A stretch of 22,720 nucleotides of DNA from an uncultured Lachnospiraceae bacterium (GCA_947594335.1 CANQEC010000008.1:1-22720), one strand, 5' to 3'. Shown: positions 1-8,089, counted from the stretch's first letter. Notes: generated from the sequence alone by a model not told the origin. Numbers and translations are program-made.

Positions 1-140
1 CGGCGCGGCCGCGTAAACAGATTCACTTTTCCCAGATCACGCAGAAGATCCGCGATAAACATCGTCTTATCCACATAGTAAAAATCCTTCGATATAATCT
101 CATCAAAAAACTCAATACCAATTGGAAGTCTCTTTTTCAT
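1..140 (-). CDS. AAA-ATPase-like protein, N-terminal fragment
   Basis: Only the first 46 codons lie in the window; the gene runs off the left edge. The translation starts MKKRLPIGIEFFDEI, continues through YYVDKTMFIADLLRD and ends at VNLFTRPR. This is the characteristic N-terminus of the AAA-ATPase-like family (usually followed by a RRFGKT Walker A and a C-terminal PD-(D/E)XK-type nuclease domain), common in Clostridia and Bacteroidetes. The Walker A and everything after it are outside the window, so completeness cannot be judged. The ATG at 138-140 is chosen because it matches the usual family start and has a purine-rich stretch (GGTGGGAGAGGG) upstream. An in-frame ATG at 177-179 would add 13 residues. 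Its role is unknown; such genes are often multicopy and found in accessory regions. It lies downstream of CRISPR array 1 on the same strand. Confidence 0.8.
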   Translation of the reverse strand, partial: MKKRLPIGIEFFDEIISKDFYYVDKTMFIADLLRDLGKVNLFTRPR

Positions 141-351
141 GTTCTGCACCCTCTCCCACCTGAACTTCAAACTGTTCATAATGTTTCTCACTGCCCCGTC
201 TAAACCCTGGCAGCAATATCTGAATCATTCCTCGTTTTTACAGAATTTTCCTTTCCATGGTATTCAACAAGTTTTATCCCCCATTTTATTTCAGGCTCGG
301 CCTATTTCCGAAACAAAGCAGTGACAATAATGAAATTAACAAATGTGGATA

Positions 352-457
352 TCTTTCGTCCCCTCGCGGGGTAATTATTTTCTCAAAATGCTGTTAGAAC
401 AACCTCTGGAAGTATGTATCCGTTTCCGTCCCCTCGCGGGGTAGTTATCTTCTTAAT
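352..457 (-). CRISPR. CRISPR array 1: two repeats, one spacer
   Basis: Two 36-nt repeats at 352-387 and 422-457 flank a 34-nt spacer (388-421). Read on the minus strand, the intact copy ends in GGGGACGGAAAC, the 3' end typical of type III-A repeats and the source of the 8-nt crRNA tag ACGGAAAC. The transcribed strand is therefore minus, with the leader on the high-coordinate side. The leader-distal copy (352-387) is degenerate at both ends (its tag would read ACGAAAGA), as terminal repeats usually are. The core CCCC-GCGA-GGGG hairpin is intact in both. The array sits just downstream of csm6 and could be co-transcribed with it or driven from its own leader. Confidence 0.9.
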
Positions 458-515
458 TCTCTCGTCCGCAGCCCTTGTAAACACTGATCCCAGACAACGT
501 TTTGCGGCGCAAAAT
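458..515 (-). promoter_or_regulatory. CRISPR leader 1 (leader-proximal 58 nt)
   Basis: This stretch abuts the leader-proximal repeat of array 1 and aligns without gaps to 2284-2341 next to array 2 (43 of 58 positions identical by eye). Such conservation beside two separate arrays marks it as the CRISPR leader. It holds a perfect inverted repeat TTTTGCG-G-CGCAAAA (500-514), the best conserved block. I could not place a convincing -35/-10 pair. The remainder up to the csm6 stop (516-608) shows no recognisable feature. Confidence 0.7.
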
Positions 516-608
516 CGCCGCCGATGAGCTCTGGCCCCTGCAATCCAACAGCTTCTGCCCTGCCAATATTTCCCGGAATACTGCTGCCTCAATGCTCGAT
601 AATCAAAG

Positions 609-1934
609 TTATGCCTTCCCCTCCATTGCTTTTAGGATCACCTCATTCATATCATCATAGGAGTTCCAGTATTCTTTCTTCACCAGAATATCCGTATAGG
701 AAAACATGCTCTTTATCATATCCATGATCTGCTTCCCTGTAAATCCTGTCTCATTCTTTATTTTTTCATCTGTTATGGAAACAATATTATGGGCGGCGAG
801 ATTCCGGATACTGATCTCCATCTTCCGCAGATTATCGGCCAGTGTCTTCAGCCGCGCATCGGAAGAAAACTCCTGAATCAATGTATTTAAATGATCGGAA
901 TACACGGGACCGTAGGAGAATCCAACGCTGTACGCTTCGTTCAGCTTTTCCAGAACAGCCGTACCGTCCAGTTTCCCCCGGCTCCACTTTCGGATGGTAT
1001 TATCTTTGTAACAGTAATCATTGACATCAATTTTCTCCTGTTTTTTCAGCGCCATCTCCAGCAGATCGACGATCAAAGGCGTAACCGCCCTGACAAAATC
1101 AGCGTACTCTTTTCTTTGCAGTTTGACATTGAGATTCAACGCATATTCGAAATATTTCCGGCTGTCGCTGCTCCTGATCGGAAGATTATATAATTTCTGT
1201 CTCTTAAGAAGCTTATCCACTTCCCCAAAATTCAGAAGGATCCGGTAAGCTCCCATCTCCAGCAGATCAATATAAGCTACTGTATAAACTGCGGGCATGG
1301 TCTTCGCTACCTCGTAAGCTGCCTGATAATCGTACACCGCGATATGCTTTTTGATAATCTCCTCATTCTTTATCGCGGATAAAGTGGGACACCGGATTTC
1401 CTTGCAGCGGTTCTCAAAATCCGGCTGGTTATCCTCATTCAGCTCCCACAGCGTCTCTACGTCGTAGCCCCTGTGAATATGCTCATTGATTCGCTTTTCC
1501 GGCGTGGCCACCTGCACCAGCGTGCAGGGAAATTCGCCCATCGTCTGCAGAACCGCCAGTCCGCTTTTCATCGCCGGAGTCCCTGAAGATATATTCAGCA
1601 AAAGGCTGTCTGTTTCATCCATCTGTCCGAACAAAGCCTCTATAATTCCCCGAAAATCCTGATAGAAATAATCAAACTCATGGACCTTCGTCAGCTCAGG
1701 GCGCCGGATAATCTCATACACCATCTCCCTCCCCTGATTCTTTGCAAGCCTGTCCAGACAGTAGAGATACCGGTTGTCCTTTTCATGGTTCTCCAGCATT
1801 TCCCTGGACATATATAAAATCACCTTATGCGGCTGATAGACCCTGCAGATATGCAGCAGAGAACCATCCCGGCAATTTGTGGATGAGATGGGGTCTGTGC
1901 CGCCCACTGGTGAAAACAAAATCTTCTGGTTCAT
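609..1934 (-). CDS. csm6: Csm6, CARF-HEPN cyclic-oligoadenylate-activated RNase
   Basis: The 441-residue protein has the Csm6 layout. An N-terminal CARF domain shows SPVGGTDPIS (residues 8-17) and a second ligand-site motif NISSGTPAM (114-122). A C-terminal HEPN domain carries the catalytic Rx4H in RNLAAHNI (R377, H382). Family knowledge: Csm6 dimers bind cyclic oligoadenylate made by Cas10 and then cut RNA nonspecifically, giving collateral defence. The ATG at 1932-1934 is chosen because GGAGGTGA lies 5-10 nt upstream; a longer in-frame reading from 2021 would run through a CRISPR repeat and is rejected. The gene is separated from csm5 by array 2 and followed by array 1, so it may depend on readthrough or on leader transcription. 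The binding-site and catalytic motifs look intact. Confidence 0.93.
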   Translation of the reverse strand: MNQKILFSPVGGTDPISSTNCRDGSLLHICRVYQPHKVILYMSREMLENHEKDNRYLYCLDRLAKNQGREMVYEIIRRPELTKVHEFDYFYQDFRGIIEALFGQMDETDSLLLNISSGTPAMKSGLAVLQTMGEFPCTLVQVATPEKRINEHIHRGYDVETLWELNEDNQPDFENRCKEIRCPTLSAIKNEEIIKKHIAVYDYQAAYEVAKTMPAVYTVAYIDLLEMGAYRILLNFGEVDKLLKRQKLYNLPIRSSDSRKYFEYALNLNVKLQRKEYADFVRAVTPLIVDLLEMALKKQEKIDVNDYCYKDNTIRKWSRGKLDGTAVLEKLNEAYSVGFSYGPVYSDHLNTLIQEFSSDARLKTLADNLRKMEISIRNLAAHNIVSITDEKIKNETGFTGKQIMDMIKSMFSYTDILVKKEYWNSYDDMNEVILKAMEGKA

Positions 1935-1954
1935 TTCGTCACCTCCGGTATAAC

Positions 1955-2283
1955 AGTTCCGTCCCCTTGCGGGGTATTTATTTTCGTAATCAGAATCTCC
2001 ATCTACGACGAATATCCTCACGTCGAGAAGTTTCCGTCCCCTCGCGGGGCATCTTTCTTCTTAATCCCATCACGACCATGCTGCGCCGCGAGCCGAACAA
2101 TTTTCCGTCCCCTTGCAGGGTATCCATCTTCTTAGTGACTAACACTTACGTTCGTAACTACATGGTCGCCACTGCGTTTCCGTCCCCTCGCGAGGTATCT
2201 ATCTTCTTAATATTCATCATGACCAACCTTTACATGAAGCATTTCTAGTTTCCGTCCCCTCGCAGGGTATCTTTCTTCTTAAT
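1955..2283 (-). CRISPR. CRISPR array 2: five diverged repeats, four spacers
   Basis: Five 36-nt repeats start at 1955, 2030, 2101, 2176 and 2248. The spacers are 1991-2029 (39 nt), 2066-2100 (35), 2137-2175 (39) and 2212-2247 (36). On the minus strand the repeats run from ATTAAGAAGA to GGGGACGGAAAC, the type III-A form. No two copies are identical, which is unusual. The leader-distal copy (1955-1990) is the most altered. The changes in the central palindrome keep a four-pair stem (with G-U pairs) and a GCGA or GCAA loop. The leader lies at the high-coordinate side, so the spacer at 2212-2247 would be the newest. The array lies between csm5 and csm6 in the same orientation. Confidence 0.95.
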
Positions 2284-2341
2284 TCTCTCACCTGTAACCC
2301 TTATAAATACTGGCTCCAAATGGCGCTTTGCGGCGCAAAAT
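2284..2341 (-). promoter_or_regulatory. CRISPR leader 2 (leader-proximal 58 nt)
   Basis: It is adjacent to the newest repeat of array 2 and aligns ungapped with leader 1 at 458-515. The shared palindrome is at 2326-2340 (TTTGCG-G-CGCAAA core). On the minus strand it contains an AT-rich TATTTATAAGG, but no -35 at a normal distance was found. The following bases up to the csm5 stop (2342-2457) show no similarity to the other leader flank and no recognisable feature. Confidence 0.7.
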
Positions 2342-2457
2342 GCGCAGATCTTCATTCACCAGATGCACTTACTCCTGGCAGAAATGACAAATCCTCACAG
2401 AACATGCCATGCAGCCAGCGACATCTTCCAACCTGCTGCCGCACAGTCAGTAATGTG

Positions 2458-3672
2458 TCAGACCACCTCGATTCTCCCCATCCCCATATCGTAAAGCTCT
2501 CCCTGATACCGGGTACACTTGCAGACATGCGGAGCGACTCCCTGGCCTTTATCCTTTGCGTGCTTATGCTCGAAATAATTTCTCCCCAGCGTATTCTGGA
2601 ATATGCCGTCAGTCACCTCAACGGCGTCTTTTCCAAACATGGAATACAGAACAGTCTTTGACAAAAAACCGCAGCCTCCGCCCAGCCAGACGGTTCCTTC
2701 CTCTTTTGATCCTCTCTTGAACCTGGAATAAAAATAAGTATAACAGGTCTTCTGAAACTCGTCCAGAGCTTCCAGGATGGTTTCGATCGTATACGGGCAA
2801 AGCGAGGAATCGATCGTAATTTTAAAGCAGATGTCCGTCTCCGGAATCAGCGTCTCGCGCAGTACAGGCAGACGTTTCTCTTTTCCATCCAGCGTATAAT
2901 CGATCTTCTGGCTCAGCGTCAGCCTGTCCAGACCGATGGGATCGCTGTCGCCCACGATCAGCCCGGCGAGATTGCAGTTTACCGCGTCCTGCACTCTCTT
3001 CTCATTCCGGTTCAGCGTGTGAAACGCCGTTTCTTCAAGAGCGGAGGTCTCCCTCGACAGGCACTGATCCCTTCTGGCCCTCTCCCTGGCTTTTCTTTGA
3101 ATATCCCGGCTGATCCTGTCAAAATTTTTTGTTCCATGCTTGATCTCCCAGGCGAGCAGCGCCGTGCGCAGCATTCCTTTGATACTGCTGCCCGGAACAT
3201 AGGGAAGTCCATAAGCGTCTTTGATAAAGCAAAGTATTTCCTTCGGTCTTGCATTATTCCCAGCACTCTGGAACGCATCCCCAGCGTCCATCCTGTACCG
3301 CTGGCACTGCTCATAATCTTTTTTCTGGAATCCCTGACCCTTGAGCCAGTTTCCCAGTTCGTCCCTGTTGTTTTTCAGCATATAATCCATATACTGCTGC
3401 CTGCGGCCGCGCCTGCAGACAAGCCCATATAATTTCTCAATGTCAGGAATAATCACGGTCCCGTCCCATGGCAGATAGATATACTCTTTTTTCGTGATCC
3501 TGTCCCCGCTTCCGATGTGAATCGGAGACATGGCATGAATTTTCAGATGATACTGTTTCAAAAATTCATTCCTGCCGGTATTTTCAGAACCGGTCGTTTC
3601 TCTCGTATTCGCACCTCTGGAATCAGCAAATTTCTTTATGTCGGCATTTCCGGAACTCATATCTTTTTTCAT
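2458..3672 (-). CDS. csm5: Csm5, RAMP subunit at the crRNA 3' end of the Csm complex
   Basis: The 404-residue RAMP protein has the Csm5 signatures: SPIHIGSGDRI (about 49-59) in the first ferredoxin-like fold and PGSSIKGMLRTALL (160-173). Family knowledge: Csm5 caps the 3' end of the crRNA backbone and helps crRNA maturation with host nucleases. The start ATG overlaps the csm4 stop as ATGA (3669-3672), typical of translational coupling. This start gives a polar N-terminal extension of about 38 residues before the conserved fold, so a later start is possible. It is the last cas gene before array 2; no terminator is visible between its stop and the array. Confidence 0.9.
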   Translation of the reverse strand: MKKDMSSGNADIKKFADSRGANTRETTGSENTGRNEFLKQYHLKIHAMSPIHIGSGDRITKKEYIYLPWDGTVIIPDIEKLYGLVCRRGRRQQYMDYMLKNNRDELGNWLKGQGFQKKDYEQCQRYRMDAGDAFQSAGNNARPKEILCFIKDAYGLPYVPGSSIKGMLRTALLAWEIKHGTKNFDRISRDIQRKARERARRDQCLSRETSALEETAFHTLNRNEKRVQDAVNCNLAGLIVGDSDPIGLDRLTLSQKIDYTLDGKEKRLPVLRETLIPETDICFKITIDSSLCPYTIETILEALDEFQKTCYTYFYSRFKRGSKEEGTVWLGGGCGFLSKTVLYSMFGKDAVEVTDGIFQNTLGRNYFEHKHAKDKGQGVAPHVCKCTRYQGELYDMGMGRIEVV

Positions 3673-4583
3673 ACCGCCACCCCCAGAAACAATGGTTTTG
3701 CGTATCGGAACACCGCATGTCTCCCATTTTCCGACACGTCGTAGACATCCCCGGCAAAACGGTTTTCAAAACAAGAACCTGCGGCAAACACGTAAAGATC
3801 TCTTTTCTTTCTCTGCTCGTCCGAATAAGTATCCGAAGCGATAAAACCTGAACGCTTCTGAAGAAGATACGAAGCTCCTTCGAGCGCCTGCTCAAGTTCT
3901 TCTTCCCTCGGCAGCGCACAGGAGATCAGCATGGAGATCCCGGAGTCCGACCGCAACAGTTGTTCCAGCGTTTTATTTATTTTCCCATATTTCAGCGTAA
4001 ATTTCCCAAGTCCGCTCGCTTTCTTCCCGCCAATCCCTGTAAGAGACAGAGATTCCAGAAGTTCCTCGAACAGCGTCCTCTCGCTCTGGCCGGCAAAGGC
4101 CGCAATGAGATATAACCCGTTTCCTTCGTGAAAATAATAAGTTCCCACGCGAAATGGCAGTGTTTCTTCTCCGTTTCTGACGAACGCCATCGTCTGCTGC
4201 GCAAAGACGCCGAATTTTTCCATCGGATCTTCCTCAAACGACAGCTTTCCCTGGAAAAAATCGCTCAGTTTCTCCGCTTCTATGTATTTCAGCCGTTTGT
4301 ACTGTTTCTTCTCGGAAGAATTTCCTTTCCTCTCTGTCTCTATGTACCGCACAGGTTTCGGAATCAAGTACCGTTCCCCGACATACGGCAGCGCATCGGA
4401 AAAAAGAAGTCCTCCGGATCTGGCCGCTTCCAGCAGCTGTTCTTCGTTTCCGGTTTTTATCGCCTCTATATACAAGGCCGAAAACAGCTGATCTGCCTGG
4501 AAAACATACACGCTGTCATTTAACATGCCGTTTCCAAAATGCACGCCTGTGGAAAATTCCAGTTTATATACCGCGTAATCCAT
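3669..4583 (-). CDS. csm4: Csm4, Cas5-like RAMP subunit holding the crRNA 5' tag
   Basis: The 304-residue protein begins MDYAVYKLEF, followed by STGVHFGNG (11-19) and the SDTLFSAL-like block ADQLFSALYIEA (30-41), which together are diagnostic of Csm4. A glycine-rich loop GIGGKKASGLGKF sits at 183-195. Family knowledge: Csm4 binds the 5' tag of the crRNA and docks Cas10 at the foot of the complex. The ATG at 4581-4583 has AAGGAGAG directly upstream; an in-frame GTG at 4604 lacks such a site, so the shorter form is preferred. It follows csm3 by 10 nt and overlaps csm5 by 4 nt. Confidence 0.92.
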   Translation of the reverse strand: MDYAVYKLEFSTGVHFGNGMLNDSVYVFQADQLFSALYIEAIKTGNEEQLLEAARSGGLLFSDALPYVGERYLIPKPVRYIETERKGNSSEKKQYKRLKYIEAEKLSDFFQGKLSFEEDPMEKFGVFAQQTMAFVRNGEETLPFRVGTYYFHEGNGLYLIAAFAGQSERTLFEELLESLSLTGIGGKKASGLGKFTLKYGKINKTLEQLLRSDSGISMLISCALPREEELEQALEGASYLLQKRSGFIASDTYSDEQRKKRDLYVFAAGSCFENRFAGDVYDVSENGRHAVFRYAKPLFLGVAV

Positions 4584-4593
4584 GAATCTCTCC

Positions 4594-5262
4594 TTATATT
4601 TCACTCAGCATATTCCGGCAGGCATCCATGATTTCATCCGGAATATCACCAATCACAACTTTTGCTGTCAGATCCCTGAATTTTACTTTTCCATAGCCGC
4701 GGGACCCGCTGCCCCCAAGATAATCATACTCCAGCAGACGAAAGCCTTCTCTCAGGATTTCAAAATCTGTCCGGATCGTATCTTCCGTATCATCCGGACG
4801 AACTTCATAGATAATCTCCATCGGGAACTCCGACCCCCTGACGACACGCTCAATCTGTCTTGGATTTGCGACAGCCGTCGTGCGCTTGATGCTGTTTTCA
4901 AATTTGATCTCCGTTCTGCTGGTAAGTCCCTGCTTTTTCAGTTCCTCCCAGTTGCCAAGGAACATGTCTGAAAACAGCACGCGGCTGGTCTTCACGTTTC
5001 CTTTTTTCGCACAGCCAAACAGATCCGTAAGGCGCTCATCGTCGTCATCCGGATTTACGGCAAGTTTTGTATTGTAGCGCTTCGCCAGCAGCGTGCGCAT
5101 CTTCCCCTTCAGGCTGCTGCCCGGTATCATCGGAAGCTCTGTCCTCATATCCTTGATCACCGGCGAATCAACCGCGCCGATCGCGGAAAACGCGGAGGAG
5201 CCTCCGATATGCATTCCTGTTACTACCTCAATTGTCCCTGTAATCTGAATCTTTGCAAACAT
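4594..5262 (-). CDS. csm3: Csm3, backbone subunit and target-RNA endonuclease
   Basis: The 222-residue RAMP protein matches Csm3 in length and motifs: HIGGSSAFSAIGAVDSPVIK (18-37), where D32 corresponds to the conserved aspartate that cuts target RNA at 6-nt intervals; PGSSLKGKMR (near 49-58); and a C-terminal glycine-rich loop GGSGSRGYGKVKF. Several copies form the helical backbone along the crRNA. The ATG at 5260-5262 is preferred over a 43-residue upstream extension, which would read back into csm2 and carries no family similarity; a GAGGTGGAAGG site precedes it. The gap to csm2 is 16 nt. Confidence 0.95.
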   Translation of the reverse strand: MFAKIQITGTIEVVTGMHIGGSSAFSAIGAVDSPVIKDMRTELPMIPGSSLKGKMRTLLAKRYNTKLAVNPDDDDERLTDLFGCAKKGNVKTSRVLFSDMFLGNWEELKKQGLTSRTEIKFENSIKRTTAVANPRQIERVVRGSEFPMEIIYEVRPDDTEDTIRTDFEILREGFRLLEYDYLGGSGSRGYGKVKFRDLTAKVVIGDIPDEIMDACRNMLSEI

Positions 5263-5278
5263 CCTTCCACCTCTTCCC

Positions 5279-5686
5279 TTATTCACTGTCTCTGTCTCCG
5301 GCCTCAGCGCCAAGATATTTACGATACGCCACAAGCGCTTCCATATATCTGCTGAACAGAATAAACTGCCGTTTACTTGCCTTAATATCACCTAGATGTT
5401 TCAGGATTTCCGCGTTCTCCACAAGATTTTTTACGCCGGGATCTCTTCCTGCCTCATAAAGAAATCTGATTTTAAGATAATTGATCCTCCCAATTACTTC
5501 ATCTGTCAGAATTTCGCTGTTTGTACTCACGATATCATTATAAATATCTGCCGTCATCGCCAGCAGATTCCGAATCTTTGATGTTGTAACAAGCTTCACC
5601 GGATTCCCCCGCCTGTCTTTCTTTTCCAGCAGTCCCCGGATCGTTTTCTCTGCGAGATCCACATAATTTTTCTCATCAAGCTTCAT
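5279..5686 (-). CDS. csm2: Csm2, small alpha-helical subunit of the Csm complex
   Basis: The 135-residue, probably all-helical protein lies at the canonical csm2 position between cas10 and csm3. The N-terminus (MKLDEKNYVDLAEKTIRGLL) and the block TTSKIRNLLAMTADIYN (around 34-50) resemble the Csm2 family pattern of TSQIRKIL. Csm2 copies stack along the inside of the filament and contact the target RNA; they have no catalytic role. The ATG overlaps the end of cas10 by 11 nt, suggesting coupled translation. Confidence 0.9.
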   Translation of the reverse strand: MKLDEKNYVDLAEKTIRGLLEKKDRRGNPVKLVTTSKIRNLLAMTADIYNDIVSTNSEILTDEVIGRINYLKIRFLYEAGRDPGVKNLVENAEILKHLGDIKASKRQFILFSRYMEALVAYRKYLGAEAGDRDSE

Positions 5687-7991
5687 TTTCCTCCCCCTTC
5701 TCTCTTGTCAGATACACGTACAGGTAAATCGCCGTAACCAGAACGCGTCGGTCTTCCTCGTTTTCTGACCAGCGGTACATCGCTCCTGAAAAAACACGGT
5801 AAGCTTCCTGCTGCTCTGCCGGACTGTCTTTTTCCGGTTCCATCCGCGACAGCAGATATATGTAGCGCGCTCTGTTGATCGGTATTTCCTGATTTCCAAG
5901 CAGTTCTAGCAGATGATAGAGGAACACCTTTCCCCGATCGGACGACACTTCAAAATACGTCTGAATTGTCCGGAACTTTTCTTCCATAACACTGTGGATA
6001 AAATCATCCCAGCGGTAAGCGCTCTCCGGATCAAACAGCGTCACCGCGTCTTTCCCTTCCACATTCTTTGCACTGTTTTCAAGCGCTTCCGTCTCGCGCG
6101 CCATGATATTAACCGGATATCCGCTCTCATACAAACCGATCCCTCCAGAAATGCTGAGTGTGTTCTGTGTGAATCGCCGAAATGCTTTCCGAAGGTCCAT
6201 GAAAGACTCTATCACATCATTCCAGGCCCCCACGAGAAATACGTCGTCTCCTCCCGAGTACACGATCGTGACATTGCGCTCCCCCGTTCCATGAAAGTAA
6301 TCAGCGTCCCGCTGCTTCAGAATCTGGTTGATGTGGCATTTAAAAAAGAGCGATAACTGCCGTGATAAAGCGGCTGTACGTGACAGGGAAGCATATCGGT
6401 CACTGCCGTCCGCCTGTCGGAACCCGTAAACGATCGCCTGTCCCAGATTGTCCACATCTGCCCTCAAAATTCCGAGTCGTTCAATTCCGGCAGCCTTCTG
6501 AGCGAACTGCTCGAACGAATCTCCTGTCGTGTAGTCCCCGACCCAGAGCCTGGTGCTGACATGTCTGCCGGTATACAGCGCGTTTTTGGAATAACAGCGC
6601 ACATATGCATCTGTCTTCATCAGCTCCGCAAGCTGTGCTTTTTCGGCCGCACACAGATACTTGTCCCCGGGCAGCGGCAGCGCTCCTTTCCTCTTTCCTC
6701 TCATGACAACAAAGAAATCCTGATAGAGGATATTTTTTGACATCTCATACAACGCTGCGCATATGGGACACCTTTTTTCCTGATCGATCGGACCTGTCTG
6801 GCGGCAGACACTGCATTCACGCTCCCCCTCCCGGGATCTCCGGTTCAGCGCCAGAATCTGCGCCGCGGTATACCGGTGCATCTTCTTATCCGATATTTTC
6901 CGGGAAATTATACGGTACAGTTCGGCATAGCTTCCTTCCGGTTCATTCTTCAGATCATTTGCGCTGCACGGCGCATAGCCGCCCGCAACGTAAAGTCTGT
7001 CCCCAAACGTATCGAGCAGCCACTGGTTTGTGTTCCGTTCCATTTCCTCCGCCGCTTTTGCTGCTGATTCCGTATTCGGCAGTAAAAGATAACAGTGGCC
7101 GCCTCCCGAATAAATCAGATTCGCTCTCGAGAGTGAAAGACGGTCAAGCAGTTCGTCGATGATATGCTCCATCATAATCTCAAGGTAAAAGCTTCTCGCC
7201 CGCAGGATGCGCAGAGCCCCCGCGCTGCTTATCGTATAAATAAAGTTCTGTATTCCTGAAACATCCATGGAGTACAGCAGAAACATTTTTTCATTGTAAG
7301 AATCGGCCGCTTTGTTCAGCAGCTTGTCCCGGTAATCATGAACACCTCTGTCATCCAGATATTCCTGCATGCACCGCGCGGCTGCAGCCGTCAGCTTCAG
7401 GTGATCATACAGAGAGATATCCGCAAGTTCCTTTTTAGAGGTCGAGGATGGGATATAGGTCAGATTTGTTTCCAGTATCGACAGAAGCGAATTTACATAT
7501 TCCGTGGTATACTCGATGTTTCTCAGGTTTTCCGTGATATTCTGTATCACCTGTCTGTAAAATCCCTGGTTCATCGAAACCGGATCCTCCGAAGGATAGT
7601 TAATTCCGCTTCTGACATCGAGAATCTGACGCGAATAATGCCCCTTCCCATGATTCCCGTTCAGAATATTAAACACGCTGGACAGAGGCATCTCCCTGTC
7701 AAATCCGCCTTCCATGTCCGTATTTTCCCGCCGGTCAGCAGCTGCCGCTATATTATCCGCATAGTACACGAGATACGCGCTGCTGTTGACGGGAATCTCC
7801 GCACCGCGCAGATAAACGCCATGATGATAGCGCACACAGTCCAGAATTTCACTGTCCCGAATTTCTGCTTCATCCTTCAGATATTCATAGCCGTCCAGAC
7901 TGTGATTTCTTCCGTCCCCCCTGCGGTACACAACCTTTCCAACATCATGAAGCAGGCTTCCGATTGTCAGTTTTACCTGTTCTTCCGTCAA
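5676..7991 (-). CDS. cas10: Cas10/Csm1, HD nuclease and cyclic-oligoadenylate synthase
   Basis: The 771-residue large subunit has an N-terminal HD domain (LLHDVGKV, H15-D16; HHGVY at 56-60). A first palm follows with SGGGHCYLLL (295-304), then a zinc ribbon with C393, C396, C408 and C411. A second palm carries ADVDNLG (511-517) and the catalytic GGDD (580-583). Both activities known for Csm1, single-stranded DNA cleavage by HD and ATP polymerisation into cyclic oligoadenylate by GGDD, appear intact. The start is a TTG (7989-7991): GGGAGG lies at 8001-8006, an in-frame TGA lies upstream, and no ATG lies before the HD motif. It follows cas6 by 55 nt and overlaps csm2 by 11 nt. Confidence 0.96.
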   Translation of the reverse strand: MTEEQVKLTIGSLLHDVGKVVYRRGDGRNHSLDGYEYLKDEAEIRDSEILDCVRYHHGVYLRGAEIPVNSSAYLVYYADNIAAAADRRENTDMEGGFDREMPLSSVFNILNGNHGKGHYSRQILDVRSGINYPSEDPVSMNQGFYRQVIQNITENLRNIEYTTEYVNSLLSILETNLTYIPSSTSKKELADISLYDHLKLTAAAARCMQEYLDDRGVHDYRDKLLNKAADSYNEKMFLLYSMDVSGIQNFIYTISSAGALRILRARSFYLEIMMEHIIDELLDRLSLSRANLIYSGGGHCYLLLPNTESAAKAAEEMERNTNQWLLDTFGDRLYVAGGYAPCSANDLKNEPEGSYAELYRIISRKISDKKMHRYTAAQILALNRRSREGERECSVCRQTGPIDQEKRCPICAALYEMSKNILYQDFFVVMRGKRKGALPLPGDKYLCAAEKAQLAELMKTDAYVRCYSKNALYTGRHVSTRLWVGDYTTGDSFEQFAQKAAGIERLGILRADVDNLGQAIVYGFRQADGSDRYASLSRTAALSRQLSLFFKCHINQILKQRDADYFHGTGERNVTIVYSGGDDVFLVGAWNDVIESFMDLRKAFRRFTQNTLSISGGIGLYESGYPVNIMARETEALENSAKNVEGKDAVTLFDPESAYRWDDFIHSVMEEKFRTIQTYFEVSSDRGKVFLYHLLELLGNQEIPINRARYIYLLSRMEPEKDSPAEQQEAYRVFSGAMYRWSENEEDRRVLVTAIYLYVYLTREKGEENEA

Positions 7992-8041
7992 TTTTCTCTC
8001 CCTCCCTCATATTTTTCTGTGGCCGCCAGATGCATTTTTAC

Positions 8042-8089
8042 GGCAATTATGGTAAACGGCAAATATTTTTGTCACCTGCCATAATTGCC
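8042..8089. repeat. Inverted repeat across the cas6 stop codon
   Basis: GGCAATTATGG (8042-8052) and CCATAATTGCC (8079-8089) form a perfect 11-bp inverted repeat with a 26-nt loop. It covers the last codons and stop of cas6, and a second TTGCCGTTTACC motif lies in the loop. In the minus-strand transcript this would be a hairpin in the cas6-cas10 junction. No U-tract follows, so it is not a standard terminator; a role in mRNA processing or stability is only a guess. Confidence 0.6.

Noticed and set aside
1935..2021. 29-residue N-terminal extension of Csm6
   Set aside because: It translates a CRISPR repeat and spacer, while an ideal ribosome binding site precedes the ATG at 1934.
1742..2248. 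Plus-strand open frame of 168 codons across csm6 and CRISPR array 2
   Set aside because: It is antisense to csm6 and reads through repeats; no ribosome binding site and no protein-like pattern.
2284..2341. Standard -35/-10 promoter in the CRISPR leaders
   Set aside because: TATAAG and TACAAG boxes exist on the minus strand, but no -35 at 16-18 nt is shared by both leaders.
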